Below, one piece after another: positions 8,871-21,187 of a stretch of DNA of 64,000 bases; within the stretch, counting starts at the first letter, position 1; each line of letters begins with the position of its first letter. Below the pieces are notes generated by a model that was not told where the DNA came from, ran no database searches, and worked only from the letters and a program-made list of their open reading frames with translations. The stretch is from Thauera butanivorans NBRC 103042 (GTDB lineage: Bacteria; Pseudomonadota; Gammaproteobacteria; Burkholderiales; Rhodocyclaceae). Where the stretch lies: contig NZ_BCUG01000026.1 of the NCBI RefSeq assembly GCF_001591165.1, positions 1-64,000 of the forward strand, given 5' to 3'. The position numbers and the translations under genes are program-made.

Positions 8871-10172
8871 TCAAGGCGCCAGCAGGGCGTTGATGGCGCG
8901 GACGTCGTCCTCGCCAAGCGTGCCGGCCGCCGCCTTCAGCCGCAGTTGCGCCAGCAGCGTGTCGTAGCGCGCCCGCGACAAGCGCTGCAGCGTATCGGCA
9001 AGCTGGGTCTGGGCGTTCAGCACGTCGATGTTGATGCGCACCCCGACTTCGTAGCCGAGCTTGTTGGCTTCGAGCGCCGATGCCGACGAAATCCTGGCGG
9101 CCTCCAGCGCCCTCACCTCGGCCATGCCGCTGGTGACGCCGAGCCAGGACTGGCGGGCCGCCAGGGCTGCGCTGCGGCGGGCATCCTCCAGGTCGGCATC
9201 GGCCTTCATGCGCAGCGCAGCGGCCTCGCGCGTCACCGAAGACACGCGCCCGCCCGCATACAGCGGCATGTTGAGCTGCACGCCGATGGTCGTGCTTTCA
9301 TTGCGGTCGGTCGCCAGTTGCGGCCGATGGATCACGCCATGCGAGGCGATCAGATCCACCGTGGGCAGATGCCCGGCCCGGGCATGCTCGACTTCGCGCG
9401 CGGCAATCTCGCGCACCAGTTGCTGCGCCTGCACGCCCAAGTTGCCCGCCTCGGCGGCATTCACCCAATCGGCGATGCTGTCCGGCTGCGGCCGCTGCAG
9501 CGCGACGCCTTCGCGCAGACCGGCAAGCGTGTCGGGCTGCCTGCCGATGATCTGCGCCAACACCTGGCGCGCCACTTCGAGCTGGTTCTGCGCAGCGATT
9601 TCCTGCGCCGAGGCGAGATCGAAGCGCGACTGCGCCTCATGCACATCGGTGATCGTCACCGTACCGACTTCGAAGCTGGTCCTGGCCAGTTCCAGCTGCT
9701 CACCCGCCGCGGTGCGCAGCTGGCTCACCGCTTCCACCGCATCCTGGGCGTTGAGCACGTCGAAATAGGCTTCGGCGACGCGCAGCACCAGTTCCTGCCG
9801 CTGCGCATCGAACTGGGCGCCGGCAAGCGCGGTCTGCAGTTCGCCCTGCTTGAACTGCACCCAGTTCTGCCAGCGGAACAATGGCTGGGTGAGCTGGACG
9901 CCGTAGCCACGACTGTCGTAGTCGCCGGACGTCCTGCCGGCGCGGGCCTCGATCTCGCTGTCGTTCCAGCTTGCATCGGCATTGAGGCCGATCTGCGGCA
10001 ACAGGCCGGCGCGCCCCTGTGCCACCCTTTCCTGCCCTGCCTCGAACTGCGCGCGAGCAGCGGAAAATTTCGCGTCGTTCGCCAGCGCCTCCTGATACAT
10101 CTGCATCAGATCGGCCGCCAGGGCGCCACCTGAAAACAGCACGGACAGACAGATTGCCAAGATGCGATTCAC
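8871..10172 (-). CDS. tolC: TolC-family outer membrane channel
   Basis: 433 residues with signal peptide (VNRILAICLSVLFSGGALAA). Two repeated outer membrane efflux protein domains are visible, with long heptad-rich helices. TolC trimers span the outer membrane and periplasm and serve drug efflux and type I export. The GTG start at 10172 follows GGAGG at six bases, which decides against a longer upstream reading. It is the last gene of a pcm-rhodanese-tolC cluster read in one direction. The cognate pump could be the ABC system at 30.9-35.2 kb, but no link is shown. Confidence 0.9.
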   Translation of the reverse strand: MNRILAICLSVLFSGGALAADLMQMYQEALANDAKFSAARAQFEAGQERVAQGRAGLLPQIGLNADASWNDSEIEARAGRTSGDYDSRGYGVQLTQPLFRWQNWVQFKQGELQTALAGAQFDAQRQELVLRVAEAYFDVLNAQDAVEAVSQLRTAAGEQLELARTSFEVGTVTITDVHEAQSRFDLASAQEIAAQNQLEVARQVLAQIIGRQPDTLAGLREGVALQRPQPDSIADWVNAAEAGNLGVQAQQLVREIAAREVEHARAGHLPTVDLIASHGVIHRPQLATDRNESTTIGVQLNMPLYAGGRVSSVTREAAALRMKADADLEDARRSAALAARQSWLGVTSGMAEVRALEAARISSASALEANKLGYEVGVRINIDVLNAQTQLADTLQRLSRARYDTLLAQLRLKAAAGTLGEDDVRAINALLAP

Positions 10173-10198
10173 TCGAGCCTCCGGAGACAGGCTGCCGC

Positions 10199-10522
10199 TC
10201 AGTATTGCGGCATGCCCGGATCGACCTGTGCCGCCCAGCCGGCAACGCCGCCTGCCAAGTTGATGACCCTGGTGAAGCCCTGGTGCTCGAGGAACATGCA
10301 CACCTGAGCGCTGCGCCCGCCGTGGTGGCAGATCACGATCGTCTCGCGCTCACGATCCAGTTCGGCAAGACGCGCAGGCACGCTGCCCATCGGCATCGGC
10401 ACCGAACCGTCGACGCGGCACAGTTCGAACTCCCAGGGCTCGCGCACGTCGAGCAGCAGCGGCGCTTCCCGGGATGCATCATTCAGGCGCTCCGCCAGGT
10501 CGCGCGGGCCGATCTGTCGCAT
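10199..10522 (-). CDS. Rhodanese-like sulfurtransferase
   Basis: 107 residues, a single rhodanese domain like GlpE. LLLDVREPWEF is the conserved entry motif, and the active-site loop is CHHGGRS with the persulfide-forming Cys in place. It likely transfers sulfur to thiol acceptors in the cytoplasm. The gene lies 26 bases before tolC and 10 bases after the pcm-like gene on the same strand, an arrangement common in betaproteobacteria, although the functional link is unclear. Confidence 0.9.
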   Translation of the reverse strand: MRQIGPRDLAERLNDASREAPLLLDVREPWEFELCRVDGSVPMPMGSVPARLAELDRERETIVICHHGGRSAQVCMFLEHQGFTRVINLAGGVAGWAAQVDPGMPQY

Positions 10523-10532
10523 CGGCGGCAGC

Positions 10533-11186
10533 TCAGAAGCTGAAGCTGTCGCGGCGCGATGCGTTCTGCAGCATCGGCACGACGGTTTCGAAGATGTCTT
10601 CGGTGCGGAAGCGCCCTTCACCTTCGCAGGTGATCAGGCGGGCCTTCATCACCGGGGCCTCGCCGACGAAGGCGAACAGCCGGCCACCGACCTTGAGCTG
10701 CTCCAGCAGCGCCTGCGGCACATACTGCACGCCGCCCGAAACGACGATCACGTCGTAGGGCGCGCGCTCGGGCCAGCCGTCGATGCCGTCGCCCTGGGCG
10801 ACGATGACGTTCTCGACGCCATTGCGCGCCAGGTTGGCGGAAGCGAGCCTGACCAGTTCGGGCTCGATTTCCATCGTCCGCACCCATTCGCAGCGCGCGG
10901 CCAGCAGGGCGGCGAAGAAGCCGGAGCCGGAGCCGATCTCGAGCGCGGAGTCGGACTTCGCCGGTTGCAGCGCCTGCAGCACCTTGCCTTCGATGACCGG
11001 CTTCAGCATCACCTGGCCACAGCCGATCGGGATCTCGACATCGGCGAATGCCAACGCACGTGCCTCCGCCGGCACGAATTCCTCGCGCTTGACCGTCATC
11101 AGGAGATCGAGCACGCCCTGATCCAGCACCTCCCAGGGGCGGATCTGCTGCTCGACCATGTTGAAGCGTGCTTTTTCGAAGTTCAT
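10533..11186 (-). CDS. Protein-L-isoaspartate O-methyltransferase family protein
   Basis: 217 residues, SAM-dependent. It starts MNFEKARFNMVEQQIRPWEV, typical of the Pcm-like proteins linked to tolC. The SAM motif is ALEIGSGSGFFAALLA, followed by an acidic partner in TMEIEPELV. Canonical Pcm methylates damaged aspartyl residues for repair. The members in this gene neighbourhood are often annotated as Pcm but have not been well tested, so the substrate is inferred. It is the first gene of the cluster. Confidence 0.85.
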   Translation of the reverse strand: MNFEKARFNMVEQQIRPWEVLDQGVLDLLMTVKREEFVPAEARALAFADVEIPIGCGQVMLKPVIEGKVLQALQPAKSDSALEIGSGSGFFAALLAARCEWVRTMEIEPELVRLASANLARNGVENVIVAQGDGIDGWPERAPYDVIVVSGGVQYVPQALLEQLKVGGRLFAFVGEAPVMKARLITCEGEGRFRTEDIFETVVPMLQNASRRDSFSF

Positions 11187-11349
11187 CAAGTGCTCCCGGC
11201 GAAAATAGGCGGACTCTTGGCGGACGCTGATTTTAAACGCCGTCCATTGTGGCAAAACCGCGTCATTCTAACGCAGTTGATGCCCCACGACGGGAATGGA
11301 TCGCGGACGAAGCACGGCAAGCGAAACCGCACATGCCAGGCACGCGAAC

Positions 11350-12924
11350 TCAACGCGACTCGAGCACCAGGCGGCCGTTGGTCGGCTGGATCGGCCGCGT
11401 ATTGCGCGCATAAAGGCGGCTGAAGATGGCGAGTTGATCGGCACTCATCTCCACCGGCGTCTTCATCACCACCCACACCACGTCCTCGGTGCAGGGCGGC
11501 GTCGGCAACGAGCCCAGGTAAAGGAAATGGGCTGGATCGGACGGCACGAAGGTGGCCAGATCGATGGCCGCATCGGGCACGTACTCGCGGCCGCGATCGA
11601 GTGGCAGGTTGTTCCACAGCGTCTGCAGCAGCGCGTTGGGCTCCGTGCCGACCGTCAGTTGCACGGCCAGCATCGCGATGTCGCCGCCGGCGCTGCGATG
11701 TTCGAGGTACATCGCCATGTCGTAGGCCATGCCGCCGATGCGCTCCTGCGACGGGCGGTGAAGCGTGAAGCGCTCGAGTTCGTAGCGGACGCCCCGCACC
11801 TCCATGCCCATGCCGCCGCCGACATCGACCTGCAGCAGGTTGCCCGTATCGCTGATGCGGAAGCCGCTGGCGTGGTAATGGAACTTGACCGGGGCCAGAT
11901 CGACTGCCAGGCCTTCGCGCAGATCGATCGGCGACTGGCGCTGCCCCTCGCTGCAGATGCGCCAGTCGGGCCGCAGCCGCCCCCAGGCTTCGGGGCCGGT
12001 GTCGCCGTCGTAGCTCCAGCCCGGCCCAACCGGTTTGCTGCGCTGGGCCTGCAGCAGCGCCTCCAGTGGATCATCCTCTGCCACCTCGCCCGCCGGCTTC
12101 GCCGCGAGCGCCTGCCCCGTTCCCGCTGACGGCCGGGCCGGCGGCGTGGAGCCCGGCCTGGCCGTCTCGCTCACGGGCGCTTTGCGCGCAACGCCCGGCT
12201 TCGCTTTCTGCACGGCAGCTGCAGGCGCAGGACGCCCGGCCTGGCGCTGCGGCGCGGACTCCGGAGCGCTGGGCGCCTCCCGCTCCACGGCTTGCGGATC
12301 AGGCTTGGCCGGTTTGATGCTGGGCAAGCCTGGAACGATCGACGCCTGCGGTGGCTGCGCATCCATCGCACGGAGCGGCTGCGCCGAAACGTCGCGCGCC
12401 TCGATCGGGCCGGGACGGGCAGCCTCTCCGGCAGGCTGCGGCCGCTCGGCAGACTCGGCGGCGACTGCCTGCGGCCCGGCCTTCTCGGCCAGCTTCTGGA
12501 TCTCGCCCGCCACCTTCCGGATGTCGGCGGAGGATGGAGGGCCGCACACTTCGCGCCACATCCGTTCATCCACCGAACCCGGCGTCACCTGCAGGGGCTT
12601 CGCATCCGCAACCGGCTCCTCGCGCACGATGTTGTCGTCGACGTCCAGATAGACACGCTTGACGGTGGCGAAAGTCCGGTTCTGGCAGTCATAGCGGTTC
12701 AGTGCCTTGATCGTGGCGTAACCGGAAGACACCGCCTCCGCCCTGCCCAGGACCACCCTGCCCCACGACACCTTGGTGCCGCGGTCGGACGAGAAGATGC
12801 TGGCGCGATCGATTTCGACACGCCGGCTGCGATCGCTCAGCACCAGTTGCCAGTCGGCGGCAAGTGCGTCCTGCAAGGGCACGGCGGCCAGCAAAGCCAC
12901 CAGAAGGAGACGGAACGGTTTCAT
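11350..12924 (-). CDS. Exported fusion: adhesin-E-like domain plus degenerate alpha-carbonic anhydrase
   Basis: 524 residues. Signal peptide (MKPFRLLLVALLAAVPLQDALA), then a ~110-residue domain like surface-adhesin E proteins (WQLVLSDRSRRVEIDRASI, KRVYLDVDD, WREVCG), a ~180-residue Pro/Ala/Lys-rich linker, and an alpha-carbonic anhydrase fold from ~300 (WSYDGDTGPEAWG, GQRQSPIDL, SLPTPPCTEDVVW). The three zinc histidines of active enzymes align without gaps to Thr387, His389 and Tyr406, so only one ligand remains. It is probably not a CO2 hydratase but a periplasmic binding or scaffold module. It is divergent from thiD. Confidence 0.8.
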   Translation of the reverse strand: MKPFRLLLVALLAAVPLQDALAADWQLVLSDRSRRVEIDRASIFSSDRGTKVSWGRVVLGRAEAVSSGYATIKALNRYDCQNRTFATVKRVYLDVDDNIVREEPVADAKPLQVTPGSVDERMWREVCGPPSSADIRKVAGEIQKLAEKAGPQAVAAESAERPQPAGEAARPGPIEARDVSAQPLRAMDAQPPQASIVPGLPSIKPAKPDPQAVEREAPSAPESAPQRQAGRPAPAAAVQKAKPGVARKAPVSETARPGSTPPARPSAGTGQALAAKPAGEVAEDDPLEALLQAQRSKPVGPGWSYDGDTGPEAWGRLRPDWRICSEGQRQSPIDLREGLAVDLAPVKFHYHASGFRISDTGNLLQVDVGGGMGMEVRGVRYELERFTLHRPSQERIGGMAYDMAMYLEHRSAGGDIAMLAVQLTVGTEPNALLQTLWNNLPLDRGREYVPDAAIDLATFVPSDPAHFLYLGSLPTPPCTEDVVWVVMKTPVEMSADQLAIFSRLYARNTRPIQPTNGRLVLESR

Positions 12925-12987
12925 CGAAACAGCCGGATTCGGATCGGTACGATCCTAAACGACTTCGCCGCCGAAATCTTGAGACCC

Positions 12988-13016
12988 TTGCCACACGCGA
13001 GCACATGCAGTATCGT
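12988..13016 (+). promoter_or_regulatory. Sigma-70 promoter of the thiD-thiC leader
   Basis: TTGCCA (12988-12993) and TATCGT (13011-13016) are separated by 17 bases. Transcription would begin a few bases before the riboswitch, as expected. Confidence 0.6.
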
Positions 13017-13022
13017 CTGCCG

Positions 13023-13103
13023 CTCTCGTTGGGGGTGCCCGTGGCGCATGGGCTGAGATACACCCTTGGAACCTGATCCGGCTCGCACCGGCGTAGGGAA
13101 ACG
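13023..13103 (+). promoter_or_regulatory. TPP riboswitch (THI element)
   Basis: The conserved core is clear: GGGGTGCCC, GGCTGAGATACACCC, GGAACCTGATCCGG and ACCGGCGTAGGGAA in the right order and spacing. It binds thiamine pyrophosphate and turns off the genes behind it. The thiD ATG is at 13109, so the 3' part of the aptamer is also the ribosome binding region; this suggests translational control by sequestering the start. Confidence 0.95.
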
Positions 13104-13108
13104 GAATC

Positions 13109-16082
<2,974 letters not shown>

Positions 16083-16117
16083 ACGCGGCGGCCGAACCCG
16101 CAAGGTCCAGCCGTCAA

Positions 16118-16146
16118 CGGCAAAGGGGGCTGCGCGCCCTTTGCCG
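16118..16146. terminator. Inverted repeat between thiC and the convergent regulator gene
   Basis: CGGCAAAGGG (16118-16127) pairs perfectly with CCCTTTGCCG (16137-16146). There is no clear U-run on either side. Its place between two converging genes makes a shared terminator the simplest reading. Confidence 0.55.
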
Positions 16147-16199
16147 CGCCGCACCTTCTGGGGCAAATGCCGCCCCACCCTCCCTGCTGGCCCCGTCTG

Positions 16200-18212
<2,013 letters not shown>

Positions 18213-18599
18213 GCGCAATGAGTTCAATGTCTCCTCCTCGCGAAACGCGACGCGGCGGGCCGCTGTATGCGGCCAGAGGGATGGGCCCCTTGTGGATTCT
18301 GCCGCCCCGGTTCCGGGTCTTGCCGTCGGAGTCGTCGGACGACGACGCGATGAGCCGCGCCGCAACCGTACCGGCGGCGGCGCGCGGCTCGTGCTGAAGC
18401 ATAGCAAACCAGATGCCAGGAGCCATGTGCCGGGCGATCTCCCCCGGCAACACGCGCGGAAGCCCAGCAGTTCGGGCATCTCAAGCCGCAGGAGCGGACG
18501 GCGCAAGCCCGATGGACGGCGGGAACACCCTGCGGCGGGCGGACGGCCGTACGGAAATCGGACGGTCATCCGCCCGCCGGCGTTCGAATACCGTACGTT
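18213..18599. other. Non-coding gap between the synthetase and regulator genes
   Basis: 387 bases between two genes of the same strand. No convincing gene is present. The stretch must hold the end of the acx transcript and the promoter of the regulator. CCGTACG-type motifs occur near 18550 and 18590; a similar one is near 25938 upstream of the acx operon, but the match is short. Confidence 0.5.
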
Positions 18600-20591
18600 T
18601 CAGGCGTTCGGCGCGGACGGCGGAAGGCAGGCACGGATCGCCTCCAGCGCGGCCGGGTCCTCCAGCGAACTCAGGTCGCCCAGCGCCTCGCCGAGATAAA
18701 CGGCGCGCACCAGGCGGCGCAGGATCTTGCCGTTGCGCGTACGCGGCAGTGCCGCCGCACGATGCACCCGGGCAGGCGCCAGCGGCTTGCCGAGGCGTTC
18801 GCCGACATGCGCGCGCAGGGCGCGCTCGGACGCGCCCCAGTCCTCCGCGCCTCCGGCTGCCGCCAGCGTCACGAAGCACACCACCGTCTCGCCCTTGAGC
18901 GGATCGGGCACGCCGACCGCGACCGCCTCCTTGACCAGCTCATGATCGACCAGGGCCGATTCGTACTCGGCCGGGCCCACGCGCTTGCCAGCGATCTTCA
19001 GCGTATCGTCGCTGCGGCCCTCGATGAACCAGTGGCCGCCGGCATCAACCCGCGCCCAGTCGCCATGCACCCACAGGCCGGGAAAGCGCGACCAGTAGGC
19101 ATCGAGGTAGCGTGCCTCGTCCTGCCAGAAGCCGGCCGCCATGCCCGGCCAGGGCGCGCGCAGCACGAGTTCGCCGACCTCGGCGCCGGTGCCGCTGCCC
19201 GGCAGCGCGCGCAGGCTCCGCCCGGCGGCATCGACGACATCGGCGACCATTCCCGGAATCGGCCCGGCGAAGCCGCAAGGCTTCTGCGGCAGACCGGCGA
19301 AACAGCCGAGGATGCCGCCGCCGATCTCGGTGCCGCCGGAATAGTTGATGATCGGGCAGCGCCCTTCGCCGACGCGCTCGAAAAGCCAGCGCCAGGGCGC
19401 CTCGTTCCAGGGCTCGCCGGTGGAGCCGAACATCCGCAGGCCGGCGAGCGCGCCGGGTGCCGGCAGCCCCGCCTCACCTTCGGCCATCAGCAGCCGGACC
19501 AGCGTCGGCGACAGGCCAAGGTGGCTGAGGTGGTGGCGCTCGGCCAGTTGCCACAGGCGATCCGGCCGCGGATGGTCGGGCGTGCCTTCGAACAGCATCA
19601 GGGTGGCGCCGCGCAGCAGGCCGCCGAACACCAGCCAGGGGCCCATCATCCAGCCCATGTCGGTGATCCAGCAGATGCGGTCGCCCGCCCCCAGGTCGAA
19701 GGCCATCATCATGTCCTGCGCCGCCTTCAGCGGGAAACCGGCATGGGTGTGGATCACGCCCTTCGGCCGCCCCGTCGTGCCCGAGGTGTACAGGATCATC
19801 AGCGGCGTCTCGGCGGCGTGGGACGCTGCCCCCTGCTGCGGGGCGCTGCGCGCGATCAGCGCCCGGTAGCCGGTTTCGCGCCAGCGCCGCGCGCCCTGCG
19901 ATGGCGCCACCCCGCCGCCCTTGCGGCCGACGACCAGCAGATCGGCGAGCGCCGGGCAGTCCGCTGCCGCCCTGCGCGCTTCGCCGAGCATGTCGACCCA
20001 GCGCCCGCGGCGCAGATAGGCATCGGCGCACACCAGCAGCCTCGCGCCGCTGTCCCGCAGCCGGCTCGCCACCGCGTCGGCGCCATAACCTGAAAACAGC
20101 GGCAGCGCGATGGCACCGAGGCGGGCGCAGGCAAGCAGCACGGCCGCCGTCTCCGGCACCATCGGCAGGTACATCGCCACACGCTCGCCGTGACCGACGC
20201 CGAGCGCCGCCAGCCCGGTCGCGAGCCGCCGCACTTCCTCGTCGAGCGCGGCATAGTCGAGCAGCCGCAGGCTGCCGTCGTCGCCTTCCCACGACAGCGC
20301 CGGGCGTCCTGGGTCGTCACGTGCTATACGGCCGAGCAGATTGTCGTGCAGGTCGAGTTCTCCGCCGACGAACCAGCGCGGCCAGGCCGGCCCGCCGTCC
20401 AGGTCGAGCACCTGCCGGTATGGCCGCGTCCAGCGCAGGCCGAGCGCCTCTTCGACCTCGGCCCAGAAGCGCGCCGGCTCTTCGGCGGCGCAGGCATGCA
20501 GGCCGGCGAGGTCGACGTGGCCATAGTGCCGGATGAAGCGTGCGAGTGCGGTGTCCTCGAAGTAGATGCCGCTGCCGACACAGGTTTCCAT
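18600..20591 (-). CDS. Acyl-CoA synthetase of the acetone operon (probable acetoacetyl-CoA synthetase)
   Basis: 663 residues, AMP-forming ligase related to acetate/acetoacetate-CoA ligases. The AMP-binding signature is YTSGTTGRPKGVIHTH; the C-terminal catalytic Lys lies in RTRNGKILRRLVR. It starts METCVGSGIYFEDT after a purine-rich site. As the fourth gene after acxABC it is well placed to activate the acetoacetate made by the carboxylase; acetate or another short acid would also fit the family. A strong hairpin in the 69-base gap after acxC may lower its expression relative to the carboxylase. Confidence 0.82.
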   Translation of the reverse strand: METCVGSGIYFEDTALARFIRHYGHVDLAGLHACAAEEPARFWAEVEEALGLRWTRPYRQVLDLDGGPAWPRWFVGGELDLHDNLLGRIARDDPGRPALSWEGDDGSLRLLDYAALDEEVRRLATGLAALGVGHGERVAMYLPMVPETAAVLLACARLGAIALPLFSGYGADAVASRLRDSGARLLVCADAYLRRGRWVDMLGEARRAAADCPALADLLVVGRKGGGVAPSQGARRWRETGYRALIARSAPQQGAASHAAETPLMILYTSGTTGRPKGVIHTHAGFPLKAAQDMMMAFDLGAGDRICWITDMGWMMGPWLVFGGLLRGATLMLFEGTPDHPRPDRLWQLAERHHLSHLGLSPTLVRLLMAEGEAGLPAPGALAGLRMFGSTGEPWNEAPWRWLFERVGEGRCPIINYSGGTEIGGGILGCFAGLPQKPCGFAGPIPGMVADVVDAAGRSLRALPGSGTGAEVGELVLRAPWPGMAAGFWQDEARYLDAYWSRFPGLWVHGDWARVDAGGHWFIEGRSDDTLKIAGKRVGPAEYESALVDHELVKEAVAVGVPDPLKGETVVCFVTLAAAGGAEDWGASERALRAHVGERLGKPLAPARVHRAAALPRTRNGKILRRLVRAVYLGEALGDLSSLEDPAALEAIRACLPPSAPNA

Positions 20592-20616
20592 GCTGTCTCC
20601 TTTCGCGAAATCGAAA

Positions 20617-20650
20617 GCGGCACGGCGCCCCACCAGGCCCGCCGTGCCGC
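20617..20650 (-). terminator. Intra-operon hairpin between acxC and the synthetase gene
   Basis: GCGGCACGGCG (20617-20627) pairs with all 11 bases of CGCCGTGCCGC (20640-20650) around a 12-base loop. Read in the operon direction it is followed by TTTCGATTTCG. It could be a partial terminator or an RNA stem that protects the acxABC part of the message. Confidence 0.65.
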
Positions 20651-20660
20651 GACATGGACC

Positions 20661-21164
20661 TCAGTCGGCGCGTTCCGGCACCGGCAGGCCCACCCACTCC
20701 TCGTAGAAGGCCTCGATGTCCGGTTCGAAGTCGTGGATCACCGGGTACCACGGCGTCGGCGCCTCGACGTCGTGCATCGTGCCGCAGCTCGGGCAGTAGT
20801 ACTCACGGTACACCTGCCACTGCGTGTCCGGCGCCATCAGCCTGGGATAGACCTCGGTCATCGCCTCCTCGGTGTCGCGCACGTAGATCGCCGCGTGCAG
20901 CTTCCAGTTCTCGCGGTAGTCGCAGAACGCGTGGCCGCAGTCGCACTGGGTGACCCACTGCTTGTTCGCGTTCTGCACGATGTGGAGGTGCGGACCCAGC
21001 GGCAGCACGATCCGCTCCTTGAAGCCCACCTTGGCCTGCAGCGCCTTCAGGTACTGCTCGAAGCGGCTGTTGTCCTTGGGCATCGACAGCATGCGGAAGG
21101 TGGTTTCCCAGTTCAGGGTGCCATCGACGAGATGGGCGACCTGTTCATCGGTATAGGTAGACAT
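20661..21164 (-). CDS. acxC: Acetone carboxylase gamma subunit
   Basis: 167 residues, the size of the ~20 kDa gamma subunit. Two cysteine pairs, CDCGHAFC and CPSCG, form a likely zinc site. The protein is part of the alpha2-beta2-gamma2 cytoplasmic complex that makes acetoacetate from acetone and bicarbonate with ATP. It follows acxB after 23 bases. Sequence and gene order together make the call firm. Confidence 0.93.
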   Translation of the reverse strand: MSTYTDEQVAHLVDGTLNWETTFRMLSMPKDNSRFEQYLKALQAKVGFKERIVLPLGPHLHIVQNANKQWVTQCDCGHAFCDYRENWKLHAAIYVRDTEEAMTEVYPRLMAPDTQWQVYREYYCPSCGTMHDVEAPTPWYPVIHDFEPDIEAFYEEWVGLPVPERAD

Positions 21165-21187
21165 GTTCCAGCTCCTTGATTCGGTGA

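Noticed and set aside
11350-12924. Calling this gene an active carbonic anhydrase
   Set aside because: Two of three zinc histidines are replaced in a gap-free reading of the motif.
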